Below, one piece after another: positions 1 through 12,300 of a stretch of DNA of 64,000 bases. This stretch comes from Oasisia sp. SBJ-2009 (taxonomy: Eukaryota; Annelida; Polychaeta; Sabellida; Siboglinidae). The stretch's first letter is position 1, and every line of letters begins with the position of its first letter. Made by a program: the position numbers and the translations under genes. The notes under the pieces were generated by a model. The model was given only the letters and a program-made list of their open reading frames with translations. It searched no databases and was not told the DNA's origin. The DNA lies in contig OZ024857.1 in the NCBI GenBank assembly GCA_964017155.1, positions 13,906,402 through 13,970,401 on the forward strand, in the 5' to 3' direction.

Positions 1-902
1 TCAGCTGCATTGCCTATGCGTGCCCGATATTATCATAGCTTTGTGTCCCCGCTTCATTAGGATGGGCGAAACCTATTTTGGATGGGTAGAAATGTCACTG
101 GAAGGGGTGGATATGTAGGGGTGGGGCAGTGGAGGGGCAGCAGGTGCCTGTCAGGTATTTCTGAATGGGTATATGTTGAATATATGAGGGGCAGAGACTG
201 GGATGGAAATATTAGTGCAAAAGCAGTGATTGAAATGAGAAGGAAAACATTTAGAACCACTAATTACGCTGCCTTATGACACCACCTAGATTACAGGAAA
301 ACGGGGAAGATTTCCCCTGTACACTTTAATAAAGTAGCTTGTTAATTAAATAGCAATGTTGTTGGAATGTGTTGAACACTGTGGGGGATTGAGGTGGAAC
401 ACAGATATGTAAAAAAACATGTCTAGTGTCGATTACGATTTAAAAATGGGTGTCACACATGTGTTTGTAGTTTATTTCACGTGATAATACACACCGCGAC
501 TGTTGTGTGTGTCAGTTAATATGCAGATATCTACCACAAAAGGTATATAACTGGCAGACATTTGGTCCTGTATGGAGGTCTAGTTATCACCAGTGTCATC
601 GTGTCAATTCATGTATGTCACATGAGTTAGTACTTGTCTTTTATGTCATATCTGCTGTTGATGTGTCTACTGATGGAATCAAACCAGCTGATAGTCAGTG
701 ATTTCTTACTTCATCATCTTATCATGTTTCTGTCTGTCTGTTGAACTTGTGAATAAAATCATTTATACACGTACAGCAGAATCCCTAAACCCCCCTAAAA
801 GTGGTCAAACTGTCACAGTTTGTTTTATATGTAGGTATGTTTATACATGTGTGTTTTGTAGATTCCTTTATCTTGTATTTAGCCAGTGTGATTTGTTTTC
901 AG
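1..902. other. Upstream flank or intron of the PLC gene, no supported exon
   Basis: No open frame here matches a known family or joins in phase to the first visible PLC exon at 903. That exon needs an upstream exon ending one base into a codon, so the start codon lies in an unrecognised small exon here or outside the window. Positions about 430-585 are a diverged copy of the dispersed repeat at 1700-2025: both share the order of blocks around a long AT-rich half and the words ggcagacatttggtcctg or its variant. The first 250 bases also resemble the G-rich half of that repeat. Confidence 0.4.
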
Positions 903-1052
903 CCAAACAATGTTTGGACCGCATGGAGAAGGGTTCGACCCTGATGAAAGTGCGAGGAAAGGACTCCACCTACAGGAGACTTTACAAACTAGACGCCGAC
1001 CACCTAGCGTTCCAGTACCGCTCGAAGAAATGGTTCTCAGATGACAACAAAG
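903..1052 (+). CDS. PLC-delta exon: first half of PH domain
   Basis: Preceded by ttttcag and followed by gtaagc. It encodes [20 protein letters not shown] and then a YRSKKWF segment. This is the beta1-beta2 part of the PLC-delta PH domain; the basic residues of KGS-x-L-x-KV and the RR before LYKL match the residues that bind the PIP2 head group in PLC-delta1. It enters after one codon base and leaves after one codon base. Confidence 0.9.
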
Positions 1053-3307
1053 GTAAGCATGGAATATGAATTTCCGTAAGAGGGCAGTTATCAGTAATCA
1101 TCATGTTTTCACAGGGAACACAAACCTGGTGCTCTGGTCATGCACTGTAAATAGCCTGGGGAGCATTTTAAAGTTGCTATCCTGAGCCACCACAGTTTCT
1201 GCCATCTGTCATCATGTGATGTGATATCTATCATCATGTGATGTGATATCTGTCATCATGTGATGTGATATCTGTCCTCATGTGATGTGACATCTGTCAT
1301 CATTTGATGTGATATCTGTCATCATGTGATGTGATATCAGTCATCATGTGATGTGATATCTGTCATTATGTGATGTGATATCTGTCATCATGTGATGTGA
1401 TATCAGTCATCATGTGATGTGATATCTGTCATTATGTGATGTGATATCTGTCATCATGTGATGTGATATCTGTCATCATGTGATGTGATATCAGTCTGAT
1501 GCTCTCACTCAAAGGTCCAAGTGTAGCGTGTCTAGTAAGTTTGTTGGTGCCAACTGGGGCCCCTGTACAGACTTGATCTGACTGTAGTCCAGGCAACTAC
1601 CAGTGGTGCAAGTTCTTTCCAGTAGATGTAAGATCACATTTGAGTTTCCCCTAGGTGGCTATTACAACGTTTCCTTCATTGCCTGCCAGTTTTTTCCAGT
1701 AGGGTCATTGCTTTATGCTGAGACCTGTCCACCCGTCATTTGGAAGGGTAAAAACCGTTGAGGACGGGTAGAAATATGGGTGGACGGGTGGTGGATGGGT
1801 AAAAAAATGAAGGAGCAAAAAAGGTTTTCCGAAATCATAGATATTGTCAGATATTGCCTCAAACATTAGTGTAAATGGTGTCATATGTGCTTGTAGTCCA
1901 TTTTATTTCATCAGACACATTTAAAGTTTGTAAACTGCCTTAACAGTTAACATCTGTGTGTCTAGTTTCTGTCTACCGAAACATGTGTGACTGGCAATAA
2001 TTTGGCCCTGCTTAAAGCCCTGAGTAGGGTGTTCACATTTTCACACATTAATTAGCCTTCATTCACACATGGTTCATCATGAAATTCAAATACCTCATTT
2101 TCCCACAATCTAATCACTAACCTGACACCCCTTCATTTCTGCTATAGCTAGACACTTAGGTCATAATTTGGAAAAAACATGGAAAACAAGTACTAACCAC
2201 TTAACTTGTGGGTGATTAGTCGTGCAAAATTTTTACTCGACTGCACTTGCACATGTCCAGTCGACTGGAAGACAGGACACATTTGAGATTTATGATAATT
2301 ATAGGGTGCAGAATTCACCCACGCATTGCCTTGTTCGTGTGTGTACCTGAGCTTCCGAACAACATAAACTTTCTCGGAAACCTTGTTGGCTGTGGGGTTA
2401 TTTGACCCCTACAATTATAGATTGCATAGTGTGCTATTCTTATGTCCCCCGGGCTTCATTGTGTGTCCTTCGTTGGTGAATGTGTAGGTGGTGTAGAGGT
2501 AGGTTGTGCAATACCACTCAGTGTCAAGAGGTCACTGGTTTGTTGTCCACCATCCTCACTTGACCAGTTACTGTCCAGGGGTCAGTTTGTTATGAAAATC
2601 TGTCTCTGTGTGTTCACACATGCACGTGGGTGTGCATATATGTCATATGCCAAAACTGGTATGAGTTCGTTCAGTGTATGTTTGCATGCCTCGGGCCTAA
2701 ATTGGGGAACACCACTGTTGGTTGTATTTTTTGCGTGTGACAGTTTCCAAAAGACACAGACATGTGGAAATATATAAAATGTAATTTGTTATGCCTCTCC
2801 GTGTTCAGTGTGTAAACATTGGTTGTCTTTGCAACACCATGTTGTCCTGTTGTCAGATATTGACCCATATACATTATTCTCAAGGGGAATACAGGCCTGT
2901 CTCATTTATCTGTGCACTTTTGTTCCCAAAGTGTTTGGTTAGATAAATGAAATGTGTGGATTAGTGATTATTATTATGGATGATATCAAGATGGATAAAT
3001 GAAACGTATGGATTAGTGATGATTATTATGCATGATATCAAGATGGATAAAATGTGCGGATCGCAAAACAACCGGATTATGAAGACTGGATAAATGAGAC
3101 AATATATATCTGCGTATCACCACTGGGAAACCTACGAAAGGAAAACACCTAGAAGAAGACCCAGTGACACGATATGGAGAGACGAACTAGATGACTACTG
3201 GAAAGGTACCATCTGGCAGAGGAGAGTGCAAGATAGGCACATGTGGAAGCAGCATGCTGAGGCCTTCGCCCAACCACGGGACACTGGCTGCACAATGATG
3301 GTGATGA

Positions 3308-3396
<89 letters not shown>

Positions 3397-6300
3397 TAGA
3401 AAGGATGACAGTGAGTGTGTTTGGGAAAGGACTGACTGGTGGGATCAGGGAAGGAGGAAGGGAGTGGGAGTGGGAGTGGTCCCTGCTAACAGAGCCACCC
3501 AGGTGAACCATCGTACATAGAATGTGTAGTTCTACACTCCCAGATATTACAGCAGCTAGTTCAGCATTGCAGTCTGCTTGTACATACCGCGAGAACAACT
3601 TGTAAATACCATTCAACACAACACTTACGACATACAAGTCGTTAACTTGAAAGTGAAAAGCAGGTCAAAGTTCAGTGAGCTGATGACCTTCACCTTGTCC
3701 TTGTCGGTCGTCACGGCAGAAACCACGATTCGATCATGGGTAGAATAATTGTGGTGTTTTACACTTTGTCAAGTTCAAAATGATAAAGACGTTATCATGC
3801 CATGTCATGGAAAAATATTCCTATGATAAGGGACTGTTTTGTACCATTTTGATAGCTTCTGTCTGGACTGCAGACAGAAAAAGACACACTTGTTCATGAC
3901 TTGCAATTTTATTATACACATTTGCCTATAATATCATGGACACAGCATATGTAGGAGACATTTCCTTGATGGAATGTCTGATAGAAAACAAACAGTGTCT
4001 CGGTGAAGCCGGAGTGAATGTGTTAATATTTAATTGGCTCTCCTCGGTCTCCTTTTGTGCAGATGGCTAATTGTAATTTCCCAGAGGTGGTTACTATGTC
4101 TATAACAGACATTGTTTGAGTTAATGAATGATTTAATCAATATTTCCTTTCTTCACTCTGAGTAGAACCCATGGCCAACACAACACTTCCCTTGCAGCAT
4201 GGTGACTCAGTCCCTACAGTGTCGCACTATCAAGCCAGAGATCCATGGTTCGAATCATTATACTGAGACATTGAACCTTGTACAAGTTCATTCATTCTAC
4301 ATTGCTCTAGTTCACTCAGATGTGTGAACGAGTACCTGTCTATTGACAGTGGTGGATCATGTGCACAAATAGTCTTCACACATTAATTGCAGCCTGGCTG
4401 AATGCTTCCAAGAGAAGTTGAGATGGTGTTTGATTGAACAGGTCTGCCAGGGAAGTAAAGTATAAAGCACTTTGACCAGTCACCAGAACAAATTGTTGTG
4501 TGAAAAAAATTTACTTTGACTTCTCCAGTATACTCTGATGATCGCTGATTTTGTGATTTCTTTCCCGGTAGTTTCACGTTTCTGTAGTTCTATGCCTGTG
4601 TAGTTTCTACAGCTATTTTGGGGTTCATCTGTTTTTATGTTCTTAGGCTTGTCATGTAGGTTGACTGGCTTCATGCTGGTGAGCGTGCCCAGTGCATGTC
4701 CACTTTCATGTTTTGATCTGACTCTTCGTGTCGGTCTGTTTTATCTTGAGCTCTTCATTTGCGATCTTATCCTGCCATTTGATTTTGACAATGACGTTTC
4801 TGTGATGATTGTTCATGTTTATGTCTTTATAATGTTAGAAACACGACTGTTGGAAAAAGTCCTTGTAGTTCTGGAGAGAGGGAGAGAGGGAGAGAGGCAG
4901 AGAGGGAGAGAGGGAGAGAGGGAGAGAGGGAGAGAGGGAAAGAGACAGGACAGAGACATGAGAGAGTGGAGACAGAGTGAGAGGAGAGGTGGGACAGAAA
5001 GAGAGAGGAGAAATAAAGGAGAGAGAGAGAGAGAACCTGGCTATGGAAATGTTGACACAGGTCTGTGTGTAGATCAGACTATTGATGAACTGTCCTGTGG
5101 CTATTGGGAGGCTGTAATGGGGCGGGGCTGTCAGAAGCAGAGTGTACTGACTCACTGATAGGGAGTGATAGTGGACAGCCACAGTGATCACACACAGAGT
5201 CATGTGACCAGGTCATGTGACCACTGTCTCACTGACACACACAGTCTGGTGGAATGTTACATGAACTGATTACGAAGCGGTTTTTGCGAAGGTTGTTGAC
5301 AGTGTGGTCACAGTAATCCAAGTTACTGTTTGACATAACCCAAGCAGCTGTTTACATGACCTGAGCCACTCCATGACATGATCCAGGCCACACTATGACA
5401 TGACACAGGCCACTCTTTGGCCTGACACAGGCCACTCTTTGGCATGACACAGGCCACTCTTTGACATGACACAGGCCATGCTTTGACATGACACAGGCCA
5501 CTCTTTGACATGACACAGGCCATGCTTTGACATGACACAGGCCACTCTTTGACATGACACAGGCCTCTCTTTGGCATGACACATGCCTCTCTTTGACATG
5601 ACATAGGCCACTCTTTGGCATGACACAGGCCACTCTTTGACATGACACAAGCCTCTCTTTGACTTGACACAGGCCATTCTTTGACATGACACAGGCCATG
5701 CTTTGACATGACACAGGCCACTCCATGACATGGCACAGGCCACTCTTTGACATGACACAGGCCACTCTTTGACATGACACAGGCCACTCTTTGACATGAT
5801 ACAGGCCTCTCTTTGACATGACACAGGCCAATCTTTGACATGACACAAGCCAATATTTGACATGACATAAGCCAATCTTTGATATGATACAGACCACTCT
5901 TTGACATGACACAGGCCAATCTTTGACATGACACGGGCCACTCTTTGACATGACACAAGCCAATCTTTGACATGACACAAGCCAATCTTTGACATGACAC
6001 AAGCCAATCTTTGACATGACACAAGCCAATCTTTGACATGACATAAGCCAATCTTTGATATGATACAGACCACACTTTGACATGACACAGGCCAATCTTT
6101 GACATGACACAAGCCACTCTTTGACATGACACAAGCCAATCTTTGACATGACACAAGCCATTCTTTGACATGACAAGCCAATCTTTGACATGACACAAGC
6201 CAATCTTTGACATGACATAAGCCAATCTTTGATATGATACAGACCACTCTTTGACATGACACAGGCCAATCTTTGACATGACACGGGCCACTCTTTGACA

Positions 6301-9300
6301 TGACACAAGCCCATCTTTGACATGACACAAGCCAATCTTTGACATGACACAAGCCAATCTTTGATATGATACAGACCACTCTTTGACATGACACGGGCCA
6401 ATCTTTGACCTGACACGGGCCACTCTTTGACATGACACAAGCCAATCTTTGACATGACACAAGCCACTCTTTGACATGACACAAGCCAATCGTTGACATG
6501 ACACAAGCCAATCTTTGACATGACACAAGCCAATCTTTGACATGACATAAGCCAATCTTTGATATGATACAGACCACTCTTTGACATGACACAGGCCAAT
6601 CTTTGACATGACACAAGCCACTCTTTGACATGACACAAGCCAATCTTTGACATGACACAAGCCACTCTTTGACATGACAAGCCAATCTTTGACATGACAC
6701 AAGCCAATCTTTGACATGACACAAGCCAATCTTTGACATGACACAAGCCAATCTTTGACATGACACAAGCCAATCTTTGACATGACACAAGCCAATCTTT
6801 GACATGACACAAGCCAATCTTTGACATGACACAAGCCAATCTTTGACATGACACAAGCCAATCTTTGATATGACACAAGCCAATCTTTGACATGACACGG
6901 GCCAATCTTTGACATGACACAAGCCAATCTTTGACATGACACAAGCCAATCTTTGACATGACACGGGCCACTCTTTGACATGACACAAGCCAATATTTGA
7001 CATGACACAAGCCAATCTTTGACATGACACAGGCCATGCTTTGACATGACACAGGCCATACTTTGATATGACACAAGCCACTCTTTGACATGACACAAGC
7101 CACTCTTTGACATGACACAGGTCATGCTTTGACATGACACAAGCCACTCTTTGACATGACACAAGCTACTCTTTGACATGACACAGGCCATGCTTTGACG
7201 TGACACAGGCCATGCTTTGACATGACACAAGCCAATCTTAGACATGACACAAGCCACTCTTTGATATGCAGCCAACAACTCCAATACACAAAACAGGCCA
7301 TTAAACAGGCCACTCCTTGTTTTAAATCATGCCACTCTTTGACATGACCCAGTCTGCTCCATGACATGACCCAGGTCACTCTTCGATATAATGTAGGACA
7401 CTCTCAGGCATATCCAAAATTATCTCAATCAGCATTGCAATATGTGTGCACTCTGTAAACAGTAACATATTTGATTAATAATTGATCAACAACACAACTT
7501 GTGGGAAGCGAATCCGTCACTATGGCACAGCCAGGTGGAGCCCAGCCATTATATAATTGGTAGGGGGGCTTTCAAAGTGCATAGACTGCCAGTGCTTAGT
7601 GGCCCCGGGCCATTGTACACAAAGTGACCAAACAGTGGGCGAAGTTCAGGTGGAATAATTAAGTTACAGTTGCGTTGAGAATATGCAACGATGCAAGACT
7701 TTCACTGTGTACTTCCTGAGTGTTTCACATGCACACATGCACATACACACACACACTGACACACACACGCACAGTCTCATACAAATGTTACTTGCTATTT
7801 TTAGAAGCAGGAAAGTCACAACCTATCAGGTGTGTTGACAGAATAGTTCCCTGAACCCGATAGTGTGTGTGTCTCAGAAGTCAAGCAGAAACGCTGTGTA
7901 CATTACACCTGACTGCATAATTCTTTTAGAAAAAAGAGATTCGTCAGACTTGATAGTTTGAAGTGGTTATTCTTGTTATACATTTATCAGTCAATGTAGC
8001 TTATTTCTTATAAATAAATAGTTATAAGATAAGATATTTATATAGTGCCATAATCACACAGTCCTCTAAGGCGCCTAATTCTACAGGCAAAAGTTTTTGA
8101 ACATTAACATATTCAGTTCAATAGTTTAAAAGCAAAACAATTTAAAAGCAAATCATGATGTTTTGTTCACTGAAGTAGTCTACTGAGAAGAAAAAGTATG
8201 TTATCAGAAAAAGATAAAACTATGTAACATTGTAAATGATTCATGACCTACGTCATGTGACATGACCTTAAGCATGACAGTACATACATTCTGCTGAAAA
8301 ATGCTGTGAGATGCAGCTGAAAAAAATCTTTTTTGAGAGGTAAATATGTGCAATATCATTATGATTAACCAAGAAACCATAATACCTCTACATTCAAAGA
8401 GAACTATATTAGTATACGTTTTCTTTAACACTCTTGTGATTCCTGTGGTTAACATGCTACTATCGGATCAAATTACCTGGAATCTTCCTACATGTAGGGA
8501 CAGTACTTGTGAGCTGATTAGCCCATGTAACTAATTACCAAGCTACGAACATCAACTAATGTATGATCTCAGTCTGTATGAACTAATGCACATGTAGGTG
8601 TGACTGATAATTTTGTGAAACCTTTTTCATTAGAGTCGCCTTGATGTCTACACTCTCGTGGGTATTGATTTGTGGCTGGTGGTGCGATATCGACGCTCAG
8701 ATTACTCAGTATGTGGTGTGATTTGTACCGCAGTCTGACAGCTTCAATGTTTATTGGCATTGGCAACCTAGTAATGTTCCTGTTGGACATTCCACTCCTG
8801 CTGGTCAGTCCCCGTGGGTCAACCAGTGTACTATTATGTACACTGACCACAGTCGTAACAAAATGCAAGTACAGATAGTTAGACAACAGTTTCAGCAGCC
8901 ATTTTAACAAGATTTAACAAGATTGCCACCTAGAGAATCAACTCTAGATGGCAGGTGGACAAGGAAGCCCTTTGGCTTATCGAGAGTCCAACCTATCTAT
9001 CTAAGTATACCCAGCCCATCTTAGGTATATGTCGATTTTATTTTTAAACATTTTAACACTACTAGCACCTACACAATCAGCTGATAATCTGTTCCATTCA
9101 TTTACTTTCTTTGTGAAAATGTTATTTTAATATCTAGTCTACACTGCTTCTTTGCTAATGTAATTCCATGTCCTCTAGTCCTTCTCTCTTCCTGAACCGA
9201 GAAAAAAATATTTCTGTCAATATTTTCATACCCATTCAATATCTTAAACACTTCTATCTGATCTCCTCTCAGTCTCCTGTTTTCTAGTGTTGTGTTGTTG

Positions 9301-12300
9301 GTGACTGTTGGCATTTATTTTATGTGACAGTGTCATGGTAGTGTCTTGGAATAGCAAATACAGTTCCATAACATTATTTATGAATGGCGCCATCACATAG
9401 CCTTTGGGGCAGTTAAACCCTAAAATGATATGACACTGCTATTGTTAGTGACATGTAAAAATATTTATGCATGATGACCGATTAGGTGTCTTTGTTTTTG
9501 TGAAACTGGTGCGGCTGGCTTGCTATGGCATAAGTTGCTGAACTGGCTGCTAAAAAGCAAAATCTTAAAGCCGCATTCCAACGGGTTCAGTGCTCGAGTT
9601 ACGATGTCTCCATTATGTTTTATCTCTGGTAGAATGTAAAACTGAAAGTTATCATATCTGAATGAATTCTGAGATGAGACATCAAGAGTATAGTGGCTGA
9701 CCTCCGAAGGACGGCAAACGTCATGTGTCAATCCCTGCTGACTTCTGTGTGTGAATAATTGATGACAGCTCGCTTGTACAGAGTGGCTGCTGGGGCAGCT
9801 ACTATTGTTGTACTTTGATGGACAGAACGCTAAATTGAACAGCTTTGTCTCCTTGGGTGGTACAGGGAGGGAGGAGACAGCAAGGAAATGTGGAAGAGGG
9901 TGAAAGTTGGAATGGGAGCACGGGATGGTAAAAGGGGTTATGTGGGATGGAAAGTCAAAGAAATATTCTTATTCTTCCATTAAATGACCTCGGTCTACTT
10001 GCTGACCATTATTTTCATTCATTTTTAGAATTGATTTTTCTAGAATTAGTGGGTCTATTACAGGTGACAAATTTACCTGTGTGGGATCTTTTACTTCCCC
10101 TGGCATATATAGACACCAGATAGAACGGACCACTGGCTTTAAGTCTCTTCCGAAAGACACAGGCAAATGTGGGGTGAACGAAGTAGCCTAAGTTTCGGAA
10201 CGTTGTCAGGTGGGATTGAATGGACTGTCTGGTGCTCTACCATGCGACCACCGCTCCCCACATACCAATAATAACTGTAAGAAAGTGTTGGAAGACTGCA
10301 TGATACCAGCTGTGTGGGGTGTGAACAGTGGCACCTGCAGAGAGGTGGCAGGTGGTGGAGAATAGGTGGGTCAGAAGAATACAAATTGTAACCTGAGAAG
10401 GGAGAAAACTGGAGAAAGTAGTTGAAGGAATTGGGAGGAGAAATTGGCAAGAAAAAACACCTGAACATGAAAGTAGCAGCACATGCACAAATAATGGAGG
10501 AGTGAGTTGAGGAGAGGAAGAGAAGAGTGCAGTAAAAGAAGAGGAGACCATTACTGAAACGGAAAGACAGCGTAAATCAGTATCGTAAAGGGCTGAAGAG
10601 CTGGGACTGGAAGATCACTACAGACGACAGGAAGAAGGTCAGGGGGATAGGGAGAGAAGGGGAGTGGGAGCAGGAGGGAGTGAGAGGGAGTGAGGGGGAG
10701 TGGGAGCAGGAGGGAGTGAGAGGGAGCAGGAGACAGAGGGATGGAGAGAGGGGAAGTGGGAGCAGGAGACAGAGGAAGAGAGAGGGGGAGTGGGAGCAGG
10801 AGACAGAGGGATGGAGAGAGGGGAAGTGGGAGCAGGAGACAGAGGGATGGAGAGAGGGGGAGTGGGAGCAGGAGACAGAGGAAGAGAGAGGGGGAGTGGG
10901 AGCAGGAGGGAGTGAGAGGAAGTGGGAGCAGGAGACAGAGGGATGGAGAGAGGGGAAGTGGGAGCAGGAGACAGAGGGATGGAGAGAGGGGGAGTGGGAG
11001 CAGGAGACAGAGGAAGAGAGAGGGAGAGTGGGAGCAGGAGACAGAGGAAGAGAGAGGGAGAGTGGGAGCAGGAGACAGAGGAAGAGAGAGAGGGGGAGTG
11101 GGAGCAGGAGACAGAGGGATGGAGAGAGGGGGAGTGGGAGCAGGAGACAGAGGGAAAGAGAGAGGGGGAGTGGGAGCAGGAGACAGAGAGGAAGAGAGAG
11201 GGGGAGTGGGAGCAGGAGACAGAGAGGAAGAGAGAGGGGGAGTGGGAGCAGGAGACAGAGGAAGAGAGAGGGGGAGTGGGAGCAGGAGACAGAGGGAAAG
11301 AGAGAGGGGAAGTGGGAGCAGGAGACAGAGGAAGAGAGAGGGGGAGTGGGAGCAGGAGACAGAGAGGAAGAGAGAGGGGGAGTGGGAGCAGGAGACAGAG
11401 GAAGAGAGAGGGGGAGTGGGAGCAGGAGACAGAGGAAGAGAGAGGGGGAGTGGGAGCAGGAGACAGAGAGGAAGAGAGAGGGGGAGTGGGAGCAGGAGAC
11501 AGAGGAAGAGAGAGGGGGAGTGGGAGCAGGAGACAGAGAGGAAGAGAGAGGGGGAGTGGGAGCAGGAGACAGAGGAAGAGAGAGGGGGAGTGGGAGCAGG
11601 AGACAGAGAGGAAGAGAGAGGGGGAGTGGGAGCAGGAGACAGAGAGGAAGAGAGAGGGGGAGTGGGAGCAGGAGACAGAGGAAGAGAGAGGGGGAGTGGG
11701 AGCAGGAGACAGAGGAAGAGAGAGGGGGAGTGGGAGCAGGAGACAGAGGGAAAGAGAGAGGGGGAGTGGGAGCAGGAGACAGAGGAAGAGAGAGGGGGAG
11801 TGGGAGCAGGAGACAGAGAGGAAGAGAGAGGGGGAGTGGGAGCAGGAGACAGAGGAAGAGAGAGAGGGGGAGTGGGAGCAGGAGACAGAGGAAGAGAGAG
11901 GGGGAGTGGGAGCAGGATACAGAGGGAAAGAGAGAGGGGGAGTGGGAGCAGGAGACAGAGGAAGAGAGAGGGGGAGTGGGAGCAGGAGACAGAGAGGAAG
12001 AGAGAGGGGGAGTGGGAGCAGGAGACAGAGAGGAAGAGAGAGAGGGGGAGTGGGAGCAGGAGACAGAGAGGAAGAGAGAGGGGGAGTGGGAGCAGGAGAC
12101 AGAGAGGAAGAGTGAGGGGGAGTGGGAGCAGGAGACAGAGAGGAAGAGAGAGGGGGAGTGGGAGCAGGAGACAGAGGAAGAGAGAGGGGGAGTGGGAGCA
12201 GGAGACAGAGGGAAAGAGAGAGGGGAAGTGGGAGCAGGAGACAGAGGAAGAGAGAGGGGGAGTGGGAGCAGGAGACAGAGAGGAAGAGAGAGGGGGAGTG

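Noticed and set aside
1196..1497. CRISPR-like direct repeats
   Set aside because: Units are contiguous without unique spacers, and the context is an animal intron; the same holds for every array in the window.
5323..7284. Minus-strand open frames of 588-653 codons ([22 protein letters not shown] repeats)
   Set aside because: They come from a 22-bp minisatellite and occur in all three frames with the same cycle; no promoter, splice or non-repeat coding part.
8569..8910. 113-codon minus-strand frame
   Set aside because: No family recognised; next to a LINE fragment, so it may be part of an unknown repeat.
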